Shown here piece by piece: positions 9,152-15,949 of a stretch of DNA of 41,387 nucleotides. Position numbers and translations under genes: made by a program. The notes beneath the pieces are model-generated. The model saw only the letters and a list, made by a program, of their open reading frames with translations. It did not search any database and had not been told where the DNA came from. How positions within the stretch are numbered: position 1 is the stretch's first letter; each line of letters begins with the position of its first letter. Origin of the DNA: an uncultured Acidobacteriia bacterium (GTDB taxonomy: Bacteria; Acidobacteriota; Terriglobia; Bryobacterales; Bryobacteraceae); the NCBI GenBank assembly GCA_903881085.1, contig CAIRSA010000471.1, forward strand, positions 1 to 41,387. Reading direction: 5' to 3'.

Positions 9152-11851
9152 TCAAGGGGCTTTGCGTTTTAGCTCGTCAGTGAAGTTCAGCAGGACGGTA
9201 AGGTGGTTATCGAGCTTGGGCTTTTCCTCCGCGCCCTCGGGGAGAATGGCCACGATGTGCTTGCCGTCGGGCGTAATGTCGAACTCCTGTATTCGTGGAG
9301 TTAAGTCCAACCTGATTTCGGACCAAACACGCGGTTTTGCGGATTCGAACATTTCGCCCGATGCGCGGTAACTCACCGCCATCACGCGGCTATCATTGGC
9401 AACGTAGAAGATTTCGCGTCCATCCTGGGTCCACCTGGGAGCACGGCCTCCTCGGCTTGAAATCTGCCACTTGCCCCCTGGTCCGGGAAACGGACGCACA
9501 TAGATTTCAGGCGTCCCGGATTCATTGGATTGGTAGGCGAGCCAACGCCCATCGGGCGAGAATGCGGGGTATGCTTCCTCGAACGGAGTGCCCAGGAACA
9601 ACTCAGGTTTTCCCAGCTTGGGCTGGGCCGGATCTCCTCCGATTGGCGCGGTAAAGAGGTCCATCGAAGCTTCATTTCCTGAGGAAAAGAACGCAAGCCG
9701 CTTGCTATCGGGCGAGATGGAGTAGATGAGTTGCGAGAATCTTGGGGAAGTAAGGCGCTGCGCTTCACCCGCGCCATCTGCTCTGATCCAATACAATCCT
9801 TGGGGATTTGTAAATAGGATGTTCTTACCGTCCGGTGTCCATAGTGGGTAATCGTTGGTTCCAGTAACGAAAGTTAGCCGTGAAGGGGTATCCCTATCCA
9901 AGTCCTTCACCCAGATGTCCGCGGCATTTCCTCCGGCTGCGCTATCCATGGAGAAAGCAAGCCGCTTTCCGTTGGGTGACAGGCGCGGCGTGGAGTATGA
10001 TCCAACAGCGGATAGCAGTGGGCTAACGTTGCCCGCGCTATCGACCAGTGAGATCCGGTTTGAGCCGAACTCGCTCTTTCCGGTTCTGAATATGAAAGTT
10101 CCGCTGGAGGAGATCGCAAAATTTCCGCCGGCGGCATTGTTGCTGGAGACCTCTTCTAGAACTGGAATGGAAGGACCTGTTACGGTTAGGCCTGCGGAAT
10201 CGAAGGGGGCTGCGAACAGTGTATTTTTGTGCAGGTAAAGCAGGTATCCCGTTCGCTGCGATGCAGCAACGAAATGGGGTGAAAAGCCGCCCTTCAAAAC
10301 GGTTTTTCGCTCCCCTGTCTTCAGGGAAACGACGTCGATGTTGGCGTCATCGAGACTACGGCCTCCATATGCGGAGAAAAGGGCTGCCTGGCTGCCGGGA
10401 AGCATCTGCGGCCAGCGGTGAGTGCGCTCACGCTCATTCAGTTTGGTAAGCGGGAATGGAGCGCCTCCAGCGGAAGGCACTTTTGAAAGGGGGGTGCCGT
10501 TCCCCAGAGCGATCACGATATTGCCGTCGTCGCCCCAACTGGCACCGCGGATGCTTCGCGCATCGCATAGGGTGACGGCCGCTCCGCCGTCGACAGAGAT
10601 CTTTTTGAGCATGCCATCGGCGTTAAATCCGATCCAATGACCGTCGGGTGAGAAGAACGGAGAGCCGGCGTTTTCAGTACCCGCCAGTAGCGTCAGTTTG
10701 GTTTGTTGGAGCAGGCGGGTATGAATGCGAGCTTTGCCATCGGCACCGGCAATGGTGACGGCGATTCGCGATCCATCAGGCGAGATTGCCATCAGGCCGC
10801 TGCCGGAGTTCCGCGATGCGGATAGCGATTCGGGGCCGAGTTCATCGGTCATGCGAATGAGCGGGCGCAGCGGCTCGGGGCGGGTGGCGTGGTACCAGCC
10901 AACGCCTGCGGCGAGGATCGCCACCGCCGCCACCACCCACGGAACAATCGGCCGGCCGTTGTGGGGCAGGTTGGTAACCTTGGCGCAAGAGTTGGGAGCG
11001 CATTGCGCGGGACTGGCAGTCCCGCCCTCCGGGTTCCGCAATAAAATCCGGGCTTCCCCAATATCCCGCAACCGGTCCTTCACATTCCGGTCCAGACACC
11101 GCCCAATCAACCTGCGAATCCCCACCGGAGTAGACTCAGGCAACTTGCTAAGGTCAACCTCCGCCCGCAACACATCCGCCAAAGTATGGGCAACCGTCTC
11201 GCCCTCAAACAGCTTCCTGCCCGACAACATCTCCACCATCACCACGCCGAACGACCAGATGTCGGCGCGCTTATCCACCGTCTTCCCGGCGGCCTGTTCC
11301 GGCGACATGTAACCCGCCGTCCCCATAATCATGCCGGCCTGGGTCATAGCCAGCGACATGGTTGGCGAATTGCTCATGCCGGCATTCGCCGCTTCCGCGT
11401 CAGGCGCGGTCGCCAGGCCAAAGTCGAGCAATTTGACCACTCCGTCCGGCGTGATCTTGATATTGGCGGGTTTCAGATCCCGATGTACGATTCCTTTTTC
11501 ATGTGCGGCCTCCAATGCTTCGACGATCTGCCGTGCAATCGGCAGTGCTTCTTCCAGCGTCAGCGGCCCGGCCAGGTCCTTCCCCTCCACCAGTTCCATG
11601 GCGATGGCATTGCCTTCCAGTCCATAGATGGTGGCGATGTTGGGATGGTTCAGTGCGGCCAGCACCTGCGCTTCACGCTCGAAGCGGGCCATGCGGCTGG
11701 GATCGCTGACGAAGGCGGCGCTCAAAACCTTGATGGCAACGTCGCGATTGAGCCGCGAGTCGCGTGCGCGATAGACTTCGCCCATGCCGCCCGCGCCCAG
11801 CAGGGCGGTTACTTCGTAGTGGCCAATTCTTGTGCCTGGCGTGAGAGGCAT
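9152..11851 (-). CDS. K4: membrane Ser/Thr protein kinase with PD40 propeller sensor
   Basis: Intact 899-residue kinase, the longest of the set. GAGGMGEVY, Lys41 in VAIKV, HRDLKPANIK (Asp125), DFG, and SPEQAAGKTVDKRAD of the K3-K6 subtype are all present. The linker at about 276-297 is encoded by an enlarged palindromic element and includes two Cys (AQCAPNSCAKV). A membrane helix (about 300-318, IVPWVVAAVAILAAGVGWY) leads to a propeller beginning at RPEPLRPLIRMTDELGPESL, with repeats FFSPDGHWIGF, LSPNGKRLAFS, ISPDSKRLAFF and FSPDGRWLAYQSNESG. It is flanked by the DUF433 pair downstream and the PIN/DUF2281 pair upstream. Confidence 0.95.
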   Translation of the reverse strand: MPLTPGTRIGHYEVTALLGAGGMGEVYRARDSRLNRDVAIKVLSAAFVSDPSRMARFEREAQVLAALNHPNIATIYGLEGNAIAMELVEGKDLAGPLTLEEALPIARQIVEALEAAHEKGIVHRDLKPANIKITPDGVVKLLDFGLATAPDAEAANAGMSNSPTMSLAMTQAGMIMGTAGYMSPEQAAGKTVDKRADIWSFGVVMVEMLSGRKLFEGETVAHTLADVLRAEVDLSKLPESTPVGIRRLIGRCLDRNVKDRLRDIGEARILLRNPEGGTASPAQCAPNSCAKVTNLPHNGRPIVPWVVAAVAILAAGVGWYHATRPEPLRPLIRMTDELGPESLSASRNSGSGLMAISPDGSRIAVTIAGADGKARIHTRLLQQTKLTLLAGTENAGSPFFSPDGHWIGFNADGMLKKISVDGGAAVTLCDARSIRGASWGDDGNIVIALGNGTPLSKVPSAGGAPFPLTKLNERERTHRWPQMLPGSQAALFSAYGGRSLDDANIDVVSLKTGERKTVLKGGFSPHFVAASQRTGYLLYLHKNTLFAAPFDSAGLTVTGPSIPVLEEVSSNNAAGGNFAISSSGTFIFRTGKSEFGSNRISLVDSAGNVSPLLSAVGSYSTPRLSPNGKRLAFSMDSAAGGNAADIWVKDLDRDTPSRLTFVTGTNDYPLWTPDGKNILFTNPQGLYWIRADGAGEAQRLTSPRFSQLIYSISPDSKRLAFFSSGNEASMDLFTAPIGGDPAQPKLGKPELFLGTPFEEAYPAFSPDGRWLAYQSNESGTPEIYVRPFPGPGGKWQISSRGGRAPRWTQDGREIFYVANDSRVMAVSYRASGEMFESAKPRVWSEIRLDLTPRIQEFDITPDGKHIVAILPEGAEEKPKLDNHLTVLLNFTDELKRKAP
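10961..11026. repeat. in-frame triple palindromic element in K4
   Basis: Contains gcgggact/agtcccgc (11007-11014 with 11018-11025) preceded by ggttggtaacc, and between them an extra 24-bp segment with gcgcaa/ttgcgc (10983-10988 with 11003-11008). The extra piece is exactly eight codons, so the frame is kept. K5 has the same extra piece; K2, K6 and K7 do not. Confidence 0.8.
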
Positions 11852-11858
11852 TGCAGGT

Positions 11859-11864
11859 ATGTTA
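11859..11864 (-). promoter_or_regulatory. -10-like TAACAT of K4, leaderless spacing
   Basis: TAACAT ends 7 nt before ATG 11851, with no Shine-Dalgarno. It is a weaker match than TACAAT. Confidence 0.3.
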
Positions 11865-11895
11865 ACACGGAAGAATTAATGGATGAGGGAGGCCT

Positions 11896-12297
11896 CTACC
11901 AAATCGTTTCGATGCCGGAGGCGCGAATGTTGCCATCTCGCGTGACTAACGGTAATCCGCTTGCAAGAGCGGTAGCCGCAATCACACGATCAGGCATATC
12001 GGGAACGGTATCTCTTGAGATTCTCTTGATGGCATTCGCTATGTCTAAACTTAGTTCGATTGGATGGAAAGGCGAATCAGGCGATGCGAGAACTCGTTCC
12101 AGCAAGGGTAGCGCGTGCTCCGGGATACGCCCTTTTTCAGTCAAATAAGTCATTCCCACGATACACATTGTGGGTATGTATATCATTTGGCCCGCGGAGG
12201 TGGCTGCATCGAAGGCATAGCCGGCGGCTTTGGACAGCCTGGGATCTTCCAATAGATACCAAATGATGGCATGGGTGCCGGCAACGACGCTGGTCAT
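11896..12297 (-). CDS. PIN-domain (VapC-type) toxin lacking the first catalytic Asp
   Basis: 133-residue PIN-domain protein downstream of a DUF2281 antitoxin. PIN RNases of this type normally open with VVxDTHxxxWxL, where Asp binds the metal. Here the opening is VVAGTHAIIWYL, so residue 7 is Gly (codon GGC at 12277-12279; Asp would be GAC, one base away). The other acidic sites look kept: Glu in YLTEKGR, Asp in MPDRVIAATALA and Asp in VTRDGNIR. The toxin may therefore be inactive or weakened. Start ATG 12297 lies 8 bp after the antitoxin stop, consistent with one operon. Confidence 0.85.
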   Translation of the reverse strand: MTSVVAGTHAIIWYLLEDPRLSKAAGYAFDAATSAGQMIYIPTMCIVGMTYLTEKGRIPEHALPLLERVLASPDSPFHPIELSLDIANAIKRISRDTVPDMPDRVIAATALASGLPLVTRDGNIRASGIETIW

Positions 12298-12305
12298 ATC
12301 GAGAT

Positions 12306-12533
12306 TTATTCGCAGGGGAAGTTACTCCACATGTCTTTTCGAGCTTCGGAAATATCCTGATCCGAGATCGTAAAGCCGAGATCTTTCCATAGGCCCCGTG
12401 CGCTTTTCAATTTGGGGCGAGGGGGGAGTTTTGTTTCGAGAAAACTGGCGAAATCCAGGACTTCCTGTTGTTTTTCCGCTGGCAACTCGCGGAGCTTTGC
12501 GACAACAGCGTTTTCGATAGATTGAACCACCAT
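12306..12533 (-). CDS. DUF2281 family antitoxin
   Basis: 75-residue protein of the DUF2281 (VapB-like) group. The core is the helix pattern KLRELPAEKQQEVLDFASFLETK at about residues 13-35, followed by a charged toxin-wrapping tail with LWKDLG and ISEARKDMW. It precedes the PIN toxin in the same operon. Start ATG 12533 is supported by TATGAT 6 nt upstream. Confidence 0.8.
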   Translation of the reverse strand: MVVQSIENAVVAKLRELPAEKQQEVLDFASFLETKLPPRPKLKSARGLWKDLGFTISDQDISEARKDMWSNFPCE

Positions 12534-12539
12534 GGACTT

Positions 12540-12545
12540 ATCATA
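12540..12545 (-). promoter_or_regulatory. -10-like TATGAT of the DUF2281-PIN operon
   Basis: TATGAT (five of six matches to TATAAT) ends 6 nt before ATG 12533. No Shine-Dalgarno is present, so a leaderless transcript is likely. Confidence 0.45.
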
Positions 12546-12575
12546 TCGCTTGCGGCTGAGTTTGGGAAGACTGCG

Positions 12576-15266
12576 TTACGGGACCTTCCGCCGCAACTCG
12601 TCCGTGAAGTTCAGCAGGACGGTGAGGTGGTTATCTGGCTTGGGCTTTTCCTCCGCGCCTTCAGGGAGAACCGCCACAATGTGCTTGCCGTCGGGCGTAA
12701 TGTCGAATGTCGCTAGGTTACTTGAGGTCAGCCGGACTTCCGACCACACGCGCGGCTTCGTGGTCGTGAACGTATCGCCCGATGCCCGGTAACTCACCGC
12801 CATCACGCGGTGATCGAGTGCCTCGTAGAACAACTCGCGCCCGTCTTTGGTCCACAGCGGAGTGCGGCCGCCGCCGCTTGAGATCTGCCATCGCCCGCCC
12901 GGCCCGGGAAACGGACGAACATAGATTTCATACGTCCCGGATTCATTGGACTCGTAGGCGAGCCAGCGTCCATCGGGCGAGAATGCGGGGTAGACCTCAG
13001 CAAAAGGGGTGCCCAGAAACAACTCCGGCTTCTCCAGCTTGGGGTGGATCGAATCTCCTCCGATTTGCGCTGTGAACAGGTCAAAGGATTCGGAAATCCC
13101 ATTCGTATAGAAAGCAAGCCGCTTTCCATCGGGCGAAATGGAGGTGGGGTACTCCACGAACTTGGAGGAGGTGAGGCGCTGCGCTGCGCCCGCGCCATCG
13201 GCACGGATCCAGTAGAGACCCTGGTCGGTTGAAAAGACGATGTTCTTGCCATCCGGCGTCCAGACAGGGTAATAGTTGAATCCAGGCAGGAAGGTAAGGC
13301 GCGAGGGAGTGTCCCGATCCAGGTCTTTCACCCAGACGTCTGCAGTGGATCCAGGTCGACCTAGGGAAAAAGCCAGCCGTTTGCCGTCGGGCGAAAGGCG
13401 CGGCGTCAGGTAGGATCCGGGAACGGTCTGGAGCGGCTTGCTATTGCCGGCGCTATCGATCAGCGAGATTTGGCGTGCGGTCCGTTCGCCATCTCTGGAT
13501 TTAAATATCAAAGTTCCGCCGGCGGAGATGGCAAAATCCCCACCTGCGTTGCCACCGTTTGAAACCTCGTCCAGCACCGGAACGGAGGGACCTGTCACCG
13601 CCAGGTTGGCGGAGTCGAAGGGGGCTGCGAACATCGTGCTTTTGTTCAGATAAACCAGGAATCCCGCGCGCTGCGATGTGGCGACGTAATGGGGAGAATT
13701 GCCACCTTTTAGAATGGTCTTGCGCTCTCCGGTTTTCGCCGAAATCACGTCGATGTTGGCGTTATCGCGATCTTCCCCGAGGTATGCGGAGAACAAGACG
13801 GCCAGGCTGCCCGGCAGCACTTGTGGCCAGCGGTGGGTTCTTTCGCGCTCATTCAGTTTAGTCAGCGGGGTGGGAGAGCCTCCGGCGGCAGACACCTTGG
13901 AAAGGACGGTGCTGCCTCCAAAAGCGGCCACGATATTGCCGTCGTCGCCCCAACTTGCGCCGCGGATGTTCAGCGCATCGCAGATGGTGAAGGCAGCTCC
14001 TCCATCGATAGAGATCTTCTTCAGCTTGCCATCGGCGCTGAAACCGATCCACTGGCCGTCTGGCGAGAAGAACGGAGAGCCCGCGCCTTCCGTAACTGTC
14101 AGTTGCGTCAGTTTGGATTGCTGAAGCAAACGAGTGTGGATATGAATTTTGCCATCCGCGCCGGCCAGGGTGACGGCGATGCGCGAGCCATCGGGCGAGA
14201 TCGCCATCAGGCCGCGGCCGGTGCTTTGTAAGGCTGCGGTCAGCGATTCGGGGCCAAGCTCATCGGTAAAGCGGATAAGCGGGCGCAGCGGCTCAGGCCG
14301 TGTGGCGCGGTACCAGCCGACGGCAGCCGTGATGACTGCAAGCACCGCTACCACTAGAATTGGTCGGTTCAGCTTGTGGGGCAGATTGGCAACCTTGGCG
14401 CAAGAGTTGGGAGCGCATTGCGCGGGACTGGCAGTCCCGCCCTCCGGATCCTGCAATAAAATCCGAGCCTCACCGATATCCCTCAACCGGTTCTTGACAT
14501 TGCGGTCCAAACACCGTCCAATCAACTTGCGGATCGTGAGAGGAGTAGACTCAGGCAACTTGCCCAAGTCGATCTCGCCTGTCAGCACGCCAGCCAAAGT
14601 ATGGGCAACCGTCTCACCCTCAAATAACTTCCGGCCCGACAACATCTCCACCAACACCACGCCGAAAGACCACACATCGGCACGCTTATCCACCGTCTTC
14701 CCCGCGGCCTGTTCGGGCGACATGTACCCCGCCGTCCCCATGATCATGCCGGCCTGGGTCATAGCCAGAGACATAGTCGGCGAATTGCTCATGCTGATAT
14801 TCGCCGCGTCGTTGTCCGGCGCGGTCGCCAACCCGAAGTCGAGCAGTTTGACCACCCCGTCCGGCGTAATCTTGATGTTGGCCGGTTTCAGATCCCGATG
14901 TACGATTCCCTTTTCATGCGCGGCTTCCAATGCTTCGACAATCTGCCGGGCGATGGGCAGCGCTTCTTCCAGCGGCAGGGGCCCGGCCAGGTCCTTGCCC
15001 TCCACCAGTTCCATGGCGATGGCATTGCCTTCCAGTCCATAGATAGTTGCGATGTTGGGATGGTTCAGTGCGGCCAGCACCTGTGCTTCACGCTCGAAGC
15101 GGGCCATGCGGCTGGGATCGCTGACGAACACGGCGCTCAAAACCTTAATCGCGACGTCGCGATTGAGGCGCGAATCGCGTGCGCGATAGACTTCGCCCAT
15201 GCCGCCCGCACCCAACAGGGACGTTACTTCGTAGTGACCGATTTTTGTGCCTGGGGCGAGGGGCAT
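12576..15266 (-). CDS. K5: membrane Ser/Thr protein kinase with PD40 propeller sensor
   Basis: Intact 896-residue kinase of the K3-K6 subtype. It has GAGGMGEVY, VAIKV Lys41, HRDLKPANIK, DFGLATAPD, the SNSPTMSLAMT stretch and SPEQAAGKTVDKRADVW. The linker at about 275-297 is palindrome-encoded, like that of K4 (AQCAPNSCAKVANLPHK). A membrane helix (ILVVAVLAVITAAVGWY) is followed by RATRPEPLRPLIRFTDELGPESL and a propeller with FFSPDGQWIGF, LSPDGKRLAFS, WTPDGKNIVF and FSPDGRWLAYESNESG. It is bounded by HicB upstream (20 bp) and the DUF2281 start region downstream. It differs from K4 mainly in the sensor, as expected if paralogues diverge in what they sense. Confidence 0.95.
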   Translation of the reverse strand: MPLAPGTKIGHYEVTSLLGAGGMGEVYRARDSRLNRDVAIKVLSAVFVSDPSRMARFEREAQVLAALNHPNIATIYGLEGNAIAMELVEGKDLAGPLPLEEALPIARQIVEALEAAHEKGIVHRDLKPANIKITPDGVVKLLDFGLATAPDNDAANISMSNSPTMSLAMTQAGMIMGTAGYMSPEQAAGKTVDKRADVWSFGVVLVEMLSGRKLFEGETVAHTLAGVLTGEIDLGKLPESTPLTIRKLIGRCLDRNVKNRLRDIGEARILLQDPEGGTASPAQCAPNSCAKVANLPHKLNRPILVVAVLAVITAAVGWYRATRPEPLRPLIRFTDELGPESLTAALQSTGRGLMAISPDGSRIAVTLAGADGKIHIHTRLLQQSKLTQLTVTEGAGSPFFSPDGQWIGFSADGKLKKISIDGGAAFTICDALNIRGASWGDDGNIVAAFGGSTVLSKVSAAGGSPTPLTKLNERERTHRWPQVLPGSLAVLFSAYLGEDRDNANIDVISAKTGERKTILKGGNSPHYVATSQRAGFLVYLNKSTMFAAPFDSANLAVTGPSVPVLDEVSNGGNAGGDFAISAGGTLIFKSRDGERTARQISLIDSAGNSKPLQTVPGSYLTPRLSPDGKRLAFSLGRPGSTADVWVKDLDRDTPSRLTFLPGFNYYPVWTPDGKNIVFSTDQGLYWIRADGAGAAQRLTSSKFVEYPTSISPDGKRLAFYTNGISESFDLFTAQIGGDSIHPKLEKPELFLGTPFAEVYPAFSPDGRWLAYESNESGTYEIYVRPFPGPGGRWQISSGGGRTPLWTKDGRELFYEALDHRVMAVSYRASGDTFTTTKPRVWSEVRLTSSNLATFDITPDGKHIVAVLPEGAEEKPKPDNHLTVLLNFTDELRRKVP
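14376..14442. repeat. in-frame triple palindromic element in K5
   Basis: Same design as in K4: an outer gtggggca arm, the extra gcgcaa/ttgcgc palindrome and gcgggact/agtcccgc at the 3' side. It encodes the linker of K5 and is shared with K4 nearly base for base, which points to K4/K5 being sister duplicates or gene conversion. Confidence 0.75.
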
Positions 15267-15274
15267 TGGGACTT

Positions 15275-15280
15275 ATTGTA
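15275..15280 (-). promoter_or_regulatory. -10-like TACAAT of K5, leaderless spacing
   Basis: TACAAT ends 8 nt before ATG 15266, within the 20-bp gap after hicB. No Shine-Dalgarno is visible. Confidence 0.45.
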
Positions 15281-15286
15281 CTACCT

Positions 15287-15721
15287 TCAGGCAGCGTCTC
15301 TGACTTCCACATGCAATCGCTTGCCGAGCGCGGCGAGTGCAGCCTCTATTTGTTCCAGCCGCGAATGATGGTTGAGCGAGAACAGCCGGACCACATGGGT
15401 TTTGGGAATTCCGATGCGGCGCGCAAACTCTGCTTTGCTCAGTCCGGAGGCGAGAAAGGCCGAATACAAATCGACCTTGGTTGCGGCAAGAGCGGGGAGT
15501 GATACGATTCTGTAATTCCGGCCGCGCCGATGACTTGGCGCCGGCAACGGCTTGCCGTCCCTGATGTGGTCGTCAATCGTGAGTAGGAGCAGTTCCTGGG
15601 CCAGTTCGATGGCTTCCGCAAGGGTCTCGCCTTGGGTTACGCCATAGCCAAAGTCCGGAAATGTGACGACATATCCGCCTGCTTCTTTGTCGGGCTGGAA
15701 CAATGCTTGAAAAGCCTGCAT
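15287..15721 (-). CDS. hicB: HicB family antitoxin
   Basis: 144-residue HicB-type antitoxin. The N-terminal part (1-60) has the HicB fold pattern YVVTFPDFGYGVTQGETLAEAIELAQELL. The C-terminal part (about 85-140) holds a helix-turn-helix (LSKAEFARRIGIPKTHVVRLFSLNHHS) that would bind the operon's promoter. ATG 15721 follows the hicA stop by 7 bp and has a Shine-Dalgarno GAGG overlapping the hicA stop, so it is translationally coupled. It neutralises HicA by forming a complex. Confidence 0.9.
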   Translation of the reverse strand: MQAFQALFQPDKEAGGYVVTFPDFGYGVTQGETLAEAIELAQELLLLTIDDHIRDGKPLPAPSHRRGRNYRIVSLPALAATKVDLYSAFLASGLSKAEFARRIGIPKTHVVRLFSLNHHSRLEQIEAALAALGKRLHVEVRDAA

Positions 15722-15728
15722 ATTGACC

Positions 15729-15908
15729 TCACATCTTCAATCCAAGATCTTTGAGAATGCTGCTCAGCGTCCCGGTTTTGATCTCTTTGGCTGGATGCCG
15801 GGGCATACGCGAGATTTTTGTGCCAAGCAGGATTCTGGTGTGACGCGATTCCTCGACCAGTTTGCAGCCTTTGAGCCGGAGCCAGCGTCGAAGTTCGCTT
15901 GCCTTCAC
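15729..15908 (-). CDS. hicA: HicA mRNA interferase toxin (59 residues)
   Basis: Short GTG-started gene upstream of hicB. HicA is a double-stranded-RNA-binding-like mRNA interferase. The translation opens KASELRRWLRLKGCKL, then the catalytic His region ESRHTRILLG (His23), then RMPRHPAKEIKTGTLSSILKDLG, the standard HicA C-terminal pattern. GTG 15908 is the only good start after the in-frame TAG upstream. The gene is slightly short for the family but all core elements are present. It lies 41 bp from the K6 stop. Confidence 0.88.
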   Translation of the reverse strand: MKASELRRWLRLKGCKLVEESRHTRILLGTKISRMPRHPAKEIKTGTLSSILKDLGLKM

Positions 15909-15949
15909 GAACCAAGCGTAACCAATTGTGGTTACCTAGTCAACCGGTG

